Assembly (NCBI GenBank): GCA_947494715.1
Contig: CANLWG010000006.1
Span: 124,001 to 188,000, forward strand
Origin: an uncultured Flavobacteriaceae bacterium
GTDB lineage: Bacteria; Bacteroidota; Bacteroidia; Flavobacteriales; Flavobacteriaceae
DNA: 64,000 bases
Direction: 5' to 3'
Each line of letters begins with the position of its first letter. The stretch's first letter is position 1. A program made the position numbers and the translations under genes. Shown in pieces: positions 17,620 to 25,900 of the stretch. The notes beneath the pieces are model-generated. The model had not been told where the DNA came from. It worked only from the letters and a program-made list of their open reading frames with translations, and made no database searches.

Positions 17620-18666
17620 TCAGTTTTTTTCTTCTTTCAGAAGTTTTGAAGTAAATTCTAAATAATCCTTTAGTTCTTTATCATCTGGATTTAAATAAAA
17701 TCCAAATCCGATTTTTCCGATTAAGTGATTTAAGTAGTTTCTCTTAGTTAAATTAACCTTGGCCATGTGACTATTTAAACCAAACTTTCTTATATAATAA
17801 ATTGCTTGTCTTATATCTTTTCGTTGAGATTTTGGCAATTGAATTTTTTGATTCACCACTATCCCAGTAACAATTTGTCTATCACTACTGCGCATTAACT
17901 TAGTTTTCTTGCTATTCAGAGCAAATCCTTCCTCAGCAAGCTTATTCTCAATATATTCTAAAAGCGCTTTATGCTCAAAATTCCCAGAAAAAGTTAAATC
18001 ATCAGCATAGCGAGTAAATCGAATGTTATTTTCTTGGCAGTAAAGTCCAAGACTTCTATCTACCTCACTCATGACTAAATTGGAAAGATATGGGCTAGTT
18101 GGTGCTCCTTGAGGCAAATTACCTTTAAGACAACATAACTTTGAAAGATATGTACAAAGAACTTCGGAGTAGCCTAAACTCGCAAAAATTTGAATTACTT
18201 TTTCATCGGTTATGGAAGGAAAAAAATTCTCGATATCAACGGATAAAACTAATGGCTGTTTCTTATGAAATTTAAGATTATCCTTTAAACCTTTGTTCTT
18301 AATATATGCTTTAGCGTATGTACTAACAGCCACACGAGATAGAATGTTTTCAAGAATCCAATATTGTATTTGTTTTAGATTTGGCAAAGGCTCTCGAATA
18401 GTTCTAAAACCGCCTTTCTTTTTGGGTATTTTACAATATCTATAATATGCAGTGGAATATTTTGATACAACAGCAGCTTGGATGAGGTAACCTCTTTTGT
18501 ATCCTGTTAGTTTACTTAAATGGGTTAAATTATAAATTATTGGCACCCCATTTTCGTAAAGATTTCTAGAATAATCAAGACAACGAATTATATTTTCCTC
18601 TGAATAACCTGAATTAAGAGCTCCTTCTCTAAATTTTTCTTCGTATGTCTTAAAGAGTATATTCAT
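17620..18666 (-). CDS. Retron-type reverse transcriptase
   Basis: 348-residue RT. All core blocks are visible: first metal Asp144 in LSVDIENFFPSI, block 4 QGAPTSPYLSNLV (186-198), the catalytic FTRYADDLTFSG with YADD at 220-223, and block 7 LNSKKTKLMRS. Two features mark a retron RT rather than a group II intron or DGR enzyme: VTG at 266-268 and NLKFH at 130-134, close to the retron region-X pattern NAxxH. There is no maturase or HNH domain. ATG at 18666 is preferred over an in-frame TTG at 18675. It is last in an operon after a wHTH and a phosphoribosyltransferase gene. Confidence 0.9.
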   Translation of the reverse strand: MNILFKTYEEKFREGALNSGYSEENIIRCLDYSRNLYENGVPIIYNLTHLSKLTGYKRGYLIQAAVVSKYSTAYYRYCKIPKKKGGFRTIREPLPNLKQIQYWILENILSRVAVSTYAKAYIKNKGLKDNLKFHKKQPLVLSVDIENFFPSITDEKVIQIFASLGYSEVLCTYLSKLCCLKGNLPQGAPTSPYLSNLVMSEVDRSLGLYCQENNIRFTRYADDLTFSGNFEHKALLEYIENKLAEEGFALNSKKTKLMRSSDRQIVTGIVVNQKIQLPKSQRKDIRQAIYYIRKFGLNSHMAKVNLTKRNYLNHLIGKIGFGFYLNPDDKELKDYLEFTSKLLKEEKN

Positions 18667-18675
18667 AAATCTCAA

Positions 18676-18831
18676 AAGGGGCTATAAAGCCCCTATTATT
18701 TGGAAGAGCGCTTCAAGAGGTTTGGAGTCCTCGACAAAGCTATTGAAGCGCTATTGCTCTGAAAAATATATTCCCTATACAGATTAGACGACTCGCCTAT
18801 CCAATTTAAAGGTAGATATTTTTCTCGGACT
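18676..18831 (-). ncRNA. Candidate retron msr-msd RNA
   Basis: A 155-nt gap directly upstream of the RT gene, where retron RNAs usually lie. Read on the minus strand it holds: an outer stem pairing 18824-18816 with 18769-18761 (GAAAAATAT/ATATTTTTC) that encloses a smaller imperfect hairpin (18801-18782); a long hairpin with a perfect 10-bp stem (18752-18743 TTGAAGCGCT complement with 18716-18707) and an inner GAGG/CCTC; and a GGGGC/GCCCC hairpin at 18694-18677 just before the RT start. The a1/a2 arms and the branching G could not be assigned. Confidence 0.6.
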
Positions 18832-19164
18832 TTAAAAATCAAGTTCATTTTCTGATGGAATGAAAATCGAATCATCCCGTATTTTGGTTTTGATAATCCC
18901 AGACAGTTTAGGAGCTACTACTTTGTTGCTATTTTGATAATCCAATTTTTCAACTAGCTCATTTTTGATTTGAAGTCCTTTTTCCGTTAGGGTTAAAATG
19001 TTATTTGAGAAATGTGCATTACCAAGTTGAATCTCATTTTTAATGAAACTTGTAATCTGAAAATAACTATATCCGTTCTTTTTTAAATCATCAATATCAC
19101 CGTCATTATCGATGATGGTCAATAATAAAAATCTTGTCTCATTTGGTATTTGAGTACTATCCAT
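18832..19164 (-). CDS. Winged-helix protein, retron-associated
   Basis: 110-residue protein. The predicted helices (RFLLLTIIDNDGDIDDLKKNG, FQITSFIKNEIQLG) are followed by a wing ending in LTLTEKGLQI, the usual close of a winged helix. The start at 19164 is chosen because ATGGATAG then overlaps the phosphoribosyltransferase stop by 8 nt, implying coupled translation. It lies directly before the candidate msr-msd RNA. Retron families carrying a PRTase plus a winged-helix partner are known; here it may bind the msDNA or regulate the effector. Confidence 0.75.
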   Translation of the reverse strand: MDSTQIPNETRFLLLTIIDNDGDIDDLKKNGYSYFQITSFIKNEIQLGNAHFSNNILTLTEKGLQIKNELVEKLDYQNSNKVVAPKLSGIIKTKIRDDSIFIPSENELDF

Positions 19165-20113
19165 TTTTTCCTCTAAATATTTTTTTCCTTGGGAAAGGAG
19201 CAGGTAAACTAGCCGTTTCATGCCAAAACACGGGCAATGTGTTATTCGGACACTTATTCATTATTGAAACTAAGGCTTGTGAATTTTTATAACCTAAACT
19301 CAACTGTTTATTACAGTTTATAGCATTTTCCATGGCTTTTACTTTCTTTATACATGAGTCAATTTCTTCCCTAGTTCCGTAATAATCTTGAATCGCACGT
19401 TCTCTCACAAGAGCTTGAAAAACCTCTACCTTATATTTTTTTGTAATATTTTTTATACCCTCTTTTTGTGCAACCAAGGATAAAACAACCGTGTTTTTGT
19501 TATTAAAATTATTAAATCGGAAATAATGCTTTAAAACCTCGTTTGCCGTATCTCCACTCCCTATAAAATCGTCAACCAGCAATAGCAAATCAGATTCTCT
19601 TCTAAATAAAGATTTAAAGCGGCCATACTTTTCGGGAAAAACAATTTTGTCATTACAAAATAAATCTCCGTAATCAATTTCAACTATAGATAATACCTTT
19701 TCACCACTTTTATTTTTTGGTCTATCAACTACATTTTTTGTAAATATTGAACGGAAAAAAGTTTCTATTTTTTGCTTCCAATTTTTGCCTTCATAATCAA
19801 ACTTCGATATGACTTCTGGTTGAACCAGGGGCATTATATATATTTTTCCGGCCTGCTCTAGCCTTTCTTTGGGAATAGTATGAAAGGCTTCATAAAACAA
19901 AGAATAAATTTCTTTTAACTCAATTCGCTCGAATCTTTCAGTTATTTCAATTAATATATCTTTTGTCTCTGGCGGTATTCGTCTTAATCTATCTAGAAAT
20001 CTCTTATACAATGAGATTTTAATTTCCTTGTCATCATCAATTGGCCATCCTTTTCTAACAAATAAATCGTCTACTAACAAGGTTTCGGAGGCGGTTAGCG
20101 GATGTTTCTTCAT
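19157..20113 (-). CDS. Phosphoribosyltransferase-like retron effector
   Basis: 318-residue protein with a PRPP-binding loop, LLLLVDDFIGSGDTANEVL (VDDFIGSGDT at 180-189), the signature of type I phosphoribosyltransferases. The N-terminal ~90 residues are helical and charged with no recognised domain. The last residues are rich in Pro, Phe and Lys. ATG at 20113 is preferred to TTG at 20116. Its place in an RT operon points to the toxic or effector arm of a retron anti-phage system; the substrate is unknown. PRTase-bearing retrons form a described class (type III in the classification I recall). Confidence 0.8.
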   Translation of the reverse strand: MKKHPLTASETLLVDDLFVRKGWPIDDDKEIKISLYKRFLDRLRRIPPETKDILIEITERFERIELKEIYSLFYEAFHTIPKERLEQAGKIYIMPLVQPEVISKFDYEGKNWKQKIETFFRSIFTKNVVDRPKNKSGEKVLSIVEIDYGDLFCNDKIVFPEKYGRFKSLFRRESDLLLLVDDFIGSGDTANEVLKHYFRFNNFNNKNTVVLSLVAQKEGIKNITKKYKVEVFQALVRERAIQDYYGTREEIDSCIKKVKAMENAINCNKQLSLGYKNSQALVSIMNKCPNNTLPVFWHETASLPAPFPRKKIFRGKNG

Positions 20114-20151
20114 CAATTTAATAGAGATTCAATATTGCCGAATGTGCTTTT

Positions 20152-20370
20152 TTATTCACTTTTAAGCCCCAAGTCCTGGCAGATTTCTTTTAGCACTTCA
20201 CAAGGATCAACATCAATGGCCAATGCAATTAAATACAATTCGTCAGCACGTAGTTTTGTTCTTTGGTTATTTGATAGTTCGCTTAACCTAGTTTTGCTAA
20301 TTCCTGTTTTTCTTGCAACATCCGAACGATTTACAGATTTCTTAGCTAAAAATAATCCTAATTCAGTCAT
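20152..20370 (-). CDS. XRE/Cro-type helix-turn-helix regulator
   Basis: 72-residue DNA-binding protein. Helices 2-3 read NRSDVARKTGISKTRLSELSN, a standard XRE motif, followed by LRADELYLIALAIDVDPCEVL. It is 38 nt upstream of the PRTase gene on the same strand and probably controls the retron operon. A palindrome TCTGATTTTCAGA lies 6 nt before its start codon, as expected for autoregulation. Confidence 0.85.
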   Translation of the reverse strand: MTELGLFLAKKSVNRSDVARKTGISKTRLSELSNNQRTKLRADELYLIALAIDVDPCEVLKEICQDLGLKSE

Positions 20371-20375
20371 TTTTA

Positions 20376-20388
20376 TCTGATTTTCAGA
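20376..20388. promoter_or_regulatory. Candidate operator palindrome of the XRE regulator
   Basis: 13-bp perfect palindrome TCTGA-TTT-TCAGA just upstream of the XRE start. Related words (CCGAAAA, CTGAAAAACGG) recur at 20418, 20472 and 20494 in the same divergent promoter region, so several operator half-sites may be present. Confidence 0.4.
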
Positions 20389-20522
20389 CTATAAAACTAG
20401 CTATTAAGGAAATTTTATCCGAAAATCAAAATCTTAAATATGAATATTGTCTTAATTTCAGTATATTTATTCCGAAAAACTAAATTTTTTTACTGAAAAA
20501 CGGATAAATATCTTGTTATTCC

Positions 20523-20756
20523 ATGCATCATGAATTAAAAGTTTCCGACCTATCCCCTATTCTAGATTATCTAAATAATTACCATGAGGGTGACTTGTTA
20601 TCATTATCTAGGTGGCTTAACCAAGCCATTTATATGTTTCATTATTTGCCATCAGATGCTTTTTCGGAATTAGAAAGACAAAACGCTTCCCATATTTTGA
20701 TGGAGTTTAAAGAGGTGATTATGGAGATTTATTTAAATAATGTAAAGAGCAATTAG
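20523..20756 (+). CDS. Small protein of unknown function divergent from the retron operon
   Basis: 77-residue acidic helical protein (LSPILDYLNNYHEGDLLSLSRWLNQAIYMF). No signal peptide and no recognised domain. It is divergent from the XRE gene and shares its control region. Codon usage matches the AT-rich neighbours and the ORF is compact. It could be an antitoxin-like or regulatory accessory of the retron, but nothing proves this. Confidence 0.5.
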   Translation: MHHELKVSDLSPILDYLNNYHEGDLLSLSRWLNQAIYMFHYLPSDAFSELERQNASHILMEFKEVIMEIYLNNVKSN

Positions 20757-20816
20757 TCCAGGTTCCCGTTCCATCTAAGGACAGAATGTCAAATCGAATA
20801 TTAATGCTTTCCATAA

Positions 20817-21878
20817 CTAATCATCTTCTGATGGTTTATCAGGGTCAATTTTGAGTCCAAACCCACCTACAAAACGAATCGTAAATAAAAATTGAGTATC
20901 AGTCAATCCGGATATAGATTGTTTATCACTACCGAACAAAAAAGGCATCTGAAATTCTGCCCTAATATTTTGTAGCCTAAAACCAAAATTAGGTTCAATT
21001 CCGGAAAAATCCGTCCTATCGCTTCCCAAAATACTTGTTCGCAATTCATCATTCTCATCTGAGACTATATCGCCAAAAATTCCACGATACCCAATATTAA
21101 ATCCAATAAAAACGCTGTATTTTGACTTTTTATCTTCATCTCTGATTTTATTATCTGGCAGAAATTCATGAAAAACCCCAAAGCGATATCCAAGCACACC
21201 AAGGTTCACGTTTTCATTGTCTCCAACATTCCACACAGTATTTGAGGCAATGACCCTTCCATTAAATCCACTAATAATTCTGGCAACTTTATTCAGCCAA
21301 TGGTTTCCATCTGGGTTTAAATAGACATTAGTATTCAAATACAAGGATTGATCGGTTGTGATGGGATTTAATACAAAAAAACCAAACTCTCGGCGGTTGG
21401 TCAATCTCATATCGTCATTAAATACAGCAGATATTGTATCTAGAGAAGATGCAACGTTAATGGCTGCTTCTATTTCAAAGCTTTTAACACCAATAATTGG
21501 TCTTTTGTGAGCCTCCTTCCATTCTTTGAATCTTTTAATAATAAAATCAGTAGTGTCTCCATCCTTATCCTCATCCTTAACATCCAAAACCCTTTTTTTT
21601 ACTCTCCAATATTTTGCTTTGTACTTTTTCTCATCACCTCTAAATCTCTCATAAATCACACCTAATCCTGCACTCCCATCAATGGATTCCCCGTTGGACA
21701 ATGAACCTTGAAGATTCCCGGTTCCTACAAAATCAATATGGATTTTTTCCTCAGCTGTGGTACTTACTTGTTCCGTTCCAAAATTGGTTTTTTCTGTTTT
21801 ATCTTGACAAAATCCGACTAAACAAAACTGTACGGCTAACAACAAAATTACTTTCTGAAAATTCAATTTGCATTTCAT
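20817..21878 (-). CDS. Exported protein of unknown function, possible outer-membrane beta-barrel
   Basis: 353-residue protein. The start at 21878 gives a signal peptide (KVILLLAVQFCLVGFCQ). The mature protein has a charged segment (EDKDGDTTDFIIKRFKEW) and a C-terminal half of alternating strands (YSVFIGFNIGYRGIFGD, FLFTIRFVGGFGLKI) that looks like an outer-membrane or porin-like barrel. No family is recognised. It is a single minus-strand gene with repeat copy R2 on its 5' side. Confidence 0.65.
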   Translation of the reverse strand: MKCKLNFQKVILLLAVQFCLVGFCQDKTEKTNFGTEQVSTTAEEKIHIDFVGTGNLQGSLSNGESIDGSAGLGVIYERFRGDEKKYKAKYWRVKKRVLDVKDEDKDGDTTDFIIKRFKEWKEAHKRPIIGVKSFEIEAAINVASSLDTISAVFNDDMRLTNRREFGFFVLNPITTDQSLYLNTNVYLNPDGNHWLNKVARIISGFNGRVIASNTVWNVGDNENVNLGVLGYRFGVFHEFLPDNKIRDEDKKSKYSVFIGFNIGYRGIFGDIVSDENDELRTSILGSDRTDFSGIEPNFGFRLQNIRAEFQMPFLFGSDKQSISGLTDTQFLFTIRFVGGFGLKIDPDKPSEDD

Positions 21879-22397
21879 GATTATGTATGGTTTGGTTAAA
21901 ACAATATAGATAGACAGATTCTCAAAAAAGGATAATGTCGGGGGAAGTAAGTAGTAGGAAGTCAATACTTTGAGGCTTATCAATATAGAAAATGATTACC
22001 ATAAACCACTATAGAAAAACCTTAGAAATTCTAGGGTTTTTATGTCATTTCATACACATTTTTCCTCCCCTACTCCCCTCCTACGCTCTGTGAGCTTCAG
22101 AGGATTCGCTTACGGCTCGTTAAATAAGTATTCCATTACCCTTTTATGAGAAGCTTTTAGAAGAACTTTTCTAGGAATTGTATCGAAGTAACCTTTGCTT
22201 TTCCAAAGCAAAGAAACATAACGCAGAACATTATGGTACAAATGTATTGTTTTGGTTTCACAGCTGTTTATCCATTTGTAGATCATAATTGCCGTTACAT
22301 AAAATACCCCATAAAGTTTAGTATTATGAAGTCGATTTCTAAATTATAATCCTACCATGTTGAATAAATTTATTTTCGAGTTAAATCGAAAACCACT
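21879..22397. repeat. Non-coding stretch with structured repeat copy R2
   Basis: No gene. From about 21940 it parallels 24160-24660: shared words upstream of both minus-strand genes, a C/T-rich module near 22050, the ATTCCATTACC module near 22133, and a short cruciform at 22216-22300. The cruciform has left arm ACATAAC then ATTATGGTACAAATG, and right arm CATTTGTAGATCATAAT then GTTACAT. The apex is a short loop instead of the long hairpin found in R1 and R3. Confidence 0.75.
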
Positions 22398-24092
22398 TTA
22401 CAAACCACCATTTTTAATTTTGTACTTTAAAAAAGAAACTATTTCCTGTGACGTATAAGAATTGGCAAAATCTTTATTTGAGAGTTTCCTATAAGTATTT
22501 AATGATTCTTCATCATTAAAATCGCTTTCGGTTAAATTGAATTTAAATGACGATAAATTTTCAAATTGATACTTATTTTCAAATTTATTTGGACTTATTT
22601 TGTTTGAGTAACCATTAGAAAAACTTTTAGGTGATTGTGTAACATAGAAAACATTATTAGTTTGATTTGTTTCATTACTATTTCCTTTATCAATATACAT
22701 CACCAAATAATAACTTCCTGTTACCTGAGGCATAAAATAGTCCCAAAACGAATACTGCAATCCAAAGGATATTTGTCCTAATGTAGCACCAGGAGCAAGA
22801 TTATAGTTTAAAAGGGTATAATTTGCATTGATGTTTAGAAAACTATTTGGTGGAATAGTAGTTGTAAATTCACCTCTAAAAATTATCCCATAGTTATTAG
22901 CATCAAAAGCGTTTACCCATAAATAATATATATTCCAATTACTTGATGCTAACATAGTTTGATTACCAATGTTTTTTACATCAAAAAAAGCTCTACGTGC
23001 ATTAATATATGGGGAAGTATTTGGGTAAAGAGAACCATCAGCTGTGACTATGGCTGTTAAGTCGGGACCACCAACTGAAGTAGGTGGATTAACAGTTGTA
23101 GTATTATTATTATATGCCACTAACATTATTCTCTCTCCACCTTGAATACAAAATTTATTGACTAGAAAATTATAATCTATCCATAAATAACCATTATCAC
23201 CCCAACCAACGCCCCAAGAATTGACAATACGAAATGCACTTCTTGAGTCATCATATCCCGCGATTACCATAGCATGACCACCTTCATTACCAAAATAATT
23301 AAGATTCTTTAATATTCCACTACCTCTTAATTGCTTAAATTCTTCATTTACCATTGCTCCAATTACAACTGGTATTCCTTGGGCTAAATATTCTTTTATT
23401 TCATTTACAGAACCTTGTTGCAGCCATCTATAATTCTTTATTCTATTGGCAGAAGCTGTTAAATCACTTCCTGGTGAATTTGAGTAACATACTTCATCAT
23501 AAGGCACATCAGCAAGAGTATTTACACCTCTATTCCTTAACACAGTAAAAGCGTAATCAAAGTGAGTCCCTCCTTCACAAGACCTTAGGGACGGATTTAT
23601 TGAGAAAAAAAGGTCGGTAGGAGAATATTGATTATTCCAAGACTGTGTTTGTGATGGAGTAAGGTTTTTTGCTATTGCGTCGAGATATGTTTTAGTATAA
23701 TACCCAGCAGCCCATGCAACACATGTCCCCAAATATCCTTGATTACCAATCGGGGGAAATTTAGAAGTTAAATCAATGCTTGATGGTAATGTGTTTCCAG
23801 ATTGATAATTACTATAATTGATGGCTACAGGAATAGTCTGTGAAAAATTCTCATCACTATTCCAACCTGTTCCAAACAAGTTCTCTGAATTATCAGGTGT
23901 ATTGTTGGTTTCAACATTATCTGAATTATCAGGTGTATTGTTGGTTTCAACATTATCTTTCTCACATGAAATAAATAAAAGAAATATTGACAGAACCGAC
24001 ATTAAATAGAGTCTATCCAAAAGCATTTGTTTCTGACCAAATAAAAGATTGTACCATAGAGAAAAGATTGTAATTGATAAGAGCTTTTTCAT
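22398..24092 (-). CDS. C1 (papain-like) cysteine peptidase, exported
   Basis: 564-residue exported cysteine protease. The catalytic residues are visible: Cys in NQGYLGTCVAWAAGYY, His in GGHAMVIAGYDD and Asn in IVNSWGVGWGDNGYLWI. The C-terminal ~230 residues start with DLTAIVTADG and resemble a CARDB-type adhesion domain. The N-terminus is odd: MKKLLSITIF...LFGQ looks like one signal peptide, and a second hydrophobic stretch with lipobox LFISC follows, so the true start may be an internal Met. A 36-bp tandem duplication repeats DNVETNNTPDNS just after that Cys. Substrate unknown. Confidence 0.82.
   Translation of the reverse strand: MKKLLSITIFSLWYNLLFGQKQMLLDRLYLMSVLSIFLLFISCEKDNVETNNTPDNSDNVETNNTPDNSENLFGTGWNSDENFSQTIPVAINYSNYQSGNTLPSSIDLTSKFPPIGNQGYLGTCVAWAAGYYTKTYLDAIAKNLTPSQTQSWNNQYSPTDLFFSINPSLRSCEGGTHFDYAFTVLRNRGVNTLADVPYDEVCYSNSPGSDLTASANRIKNYRWLQQGSVNEIKEYLAQGIPVVIGAMVNEEFKQLRGSGILKNLNYFGNEGGHAMVIAGYDDSRSAFRIVNSWGVGWGDNGYLWIDYNFLVNKFCIQGGERIMLVAYNNNTTTVNPPTSVGGPDLTAIVTADGSLYPNTSPYINARRAFFDVKNIGNQTMLASSNWNIYYLWVNAFDANNYGIIFRGEFTTTIPPNSFLNINANYTLLNYNLAPGATLGQISFGLQYSFWDYFMPQVTGSYYLVMYIDKGNSNETNQTNNVFYVTQSPKSFSNGYSNKISPNKFENKYQFENLSSFKFNLTESDFNDEESLNTYRKLSNKDFANSYTSQEIVSFLKYKIKNGGL
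23885..23956. repeat. 36-bp tandem duplication in the C1 peptidase gene
   Basis: Two exact 36-bp units in tandem that keep the frame and duplicate the linker between lipobox and peptidase domain. Confidence 0.9.
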
Positions 24093-25130
24093 TTGTTTGA
24101 TTTTTGGCAAATAATAGAACAGACTGCAATAACTTTCAATACCCATTAATGGGTATTTTTGGGGGAGAATAGATAAGGGAGAAAGTCAATGGTTTGGAGT
24201 ACTTCAATATAGAAAAAATCACTCAAAACTGATTGCATAAAAACCATAGAAATTCTGGGGGTTTTCTACTATTTCAGGCGGTTTTAGGGAGTTTTTATTA
24301 ACAATTCAGGTTTTAAGCCATTTCATACACTTTCGCCTCCCCTACTCTCCTACTCCGCTCAAAGAGCTTCGAAGGATTCGTTTGCGGTTCGGCAAAACAG
24401 TATTCCATTACCTTTTTAATTAAGATTTTAGAAGAAATTTTTCAGGAAGTGCGGTACCAACTTTCGCTTTTACCGAAGCTCAAGTTACATAACGCGGTAC
24501 ATTATGATACAGATTGGTCTAATGTGTAAAACGGCGGATACCGCGTATTTGATATAATTGTAGATATAGTAACACGCTAGTGTTCTATATCGTCAACAAT
24601 TATGTCAAAGCCGTTTTACTGGAATGTAACTTACCGTCTGTAAGTCATAATTCTATTATGTAAAATATCCCTCACGATTATAGCTTTTAAGCGAATTACC
24701 AACAGGGTCATCAGCCTGTTTAATTTACGTAGCTTGAATATTTCAACTCAAAAAAAACTTTTTAAGAAATTTCAAATTCTTAGAAACCCCAGCGAGAAAC
24801 CTTTCGTCTGTACTCATAATTTGCCGTTATGTAAAATAGCCGCTCGGCCAACAGCATATTGCTTTCATAAAAATTAAATGCTGATGGCATTTATTTTTAT
24901 ACGCAATTCTCAGCCGCTTGGCCAGCGCCAAAAAAAGCAAAACTTTTAGATTTTTTGAAATACACGAATTACAAGAAACTGCCCGTCAATAAATTTTTCA
25001 CAGAATTCTCGTCAGCTTGCCGCAAAAGTTTAAAATTTAGCAGAGCGTAAATTTCTAAACACTTACTACCTTCCATGTCCCAAACAAGCATCTTTTTAAG
25101 TCTATTTTACATAATGTAGGGAAATGCTAG
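24093..25130. repeat. Non-coding stretch with full-length structured repeat R3
   Basis: About 1 kb without a gene; the fullest repeat copy. In order: C/T-rich module (~24320), ATTCCATTACC module (~24405), the cruciform at 24487-24661, a shared AAATTTCAAATTC...CCTTTCGTCTG segment (~24768-24810), and a 115-bp block at 24815-24929 nearly identical to 16950-17063. The cruciform has ACATAAC/ATTATGT ends, GTAAAACGGC/GCCGTTTTAC at 24526-24535/24610-24619 and apex ACAC-gcta-GTGT. The last block ends in CATAAAAATTAAATG / CATTTATTTTTATA arms. Confidence 0.8.
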
Positions 25131-25564
25131 TTATTTAAGATGCTCAATCTGATTATGAAAAACATACTCGCCTAGAACTTTCATACCGTTGGTAAATACC
25201 TTGATTTCCCAATTGGACAAATACGTATGTGGACTGACATCATTCTCAAAAACACAAAACCATCAGGTTTTTCAAGGGTTTTCGACGGAATCAAAAATAT
25301 CAATGGTTCTTTTTCAGGAATAAAGCCTATTAACGCTACCCAAAGGTTTTCATTAGGTTCGCCCAACTTTTCTTTTGGGACTTTTGAGCTTTGTTGAGCA
25401 ATCAAGTCCATCGGTTGTAGATATAACTCGGTTTGCTTTCCATTTGGGCTTTTTACTAGAAAATCGACTCCTTTCCTCCCATTTTCTTTATCGTTTATTT
25501 CAAGCCCTGCATTGGTCATTTCAGACTTTAAAATATCCTCTGCTTGTTTTTGAAATTCTGACAT
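25131..25564 (-). pseudogene. Frameshifted gene of unknown function
   Basis: The open frame 25181-25564 encodes 127 residues whose last ~22 (RMMSVHIRICPIGKS...) look like out-of-frame sequence. Moving the frame at the A5 run at 25248-25252 restores a sensible tail (ENDVSPHTYLSNWEIKVF, then TNGMKVLGEYVF) that runs to a TAA at 25131. So a 1-nt indel breaks a gene of ~143 codons. The N-terminal part (GRKGVDFLVKSPNGKQTELYL) faintly recalls PD-(D/E)XK-type proteins but is not diagnostic. It may be a sequencing error rather than a true mutation. Confidence 0.6.
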
Positions 25565-25900
25565 GTAACAAAGTTAGCCTTTCTTTTTCCTTGATGAAAA
25601 AGAAACAAAAAATCAAGGCTTACAGATAACTTTAGAAACAATGTACGGGTCGGTCGCTAAATTTTAGGATCCATACTGACCGTTAAGACCGCTTTAAACT
25701 TTTTGAAACATTTTGCAGGCCAACAAAAATTGTAACACACCCCCTAAAATTCTTAACGCTCCTCTCCCCTATTGTTTTAGCCAAAGTTCTCTTAGGCCAG
25801 GAAAACCCATAACAAACATTTTAGCAAAAAAAGTCAATCTATAATAACAATGGAGAGATTTTTGCGCTATGGCCGCAACAGCTTAAAATTTAGCATACCC
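25565..25900. other. Non-coding stretch between accessory genes
   Basis: No gene. It contains a CCTTGATGAAAAAGAAAC...ATCAAGG inverted element near 25590-25618, of a kind often dispersed in Bacteroidota, and a fragment resembling the distal repeat module (CGCAACAGCTTAAAATTTAGC at 25873-25893; compare 17156 and 25022). No cruciform core is present. Confidence 0.5.

Noticed and set aside
17620-18666. Group II intron or diversity-generating retroelement
   Set aside because: The RT has no maturase or endonuclease domain, no TR/VR pair or Avd-like gene was seen, and the VTG motif plus PRTase/wHTH partners fit a retron.
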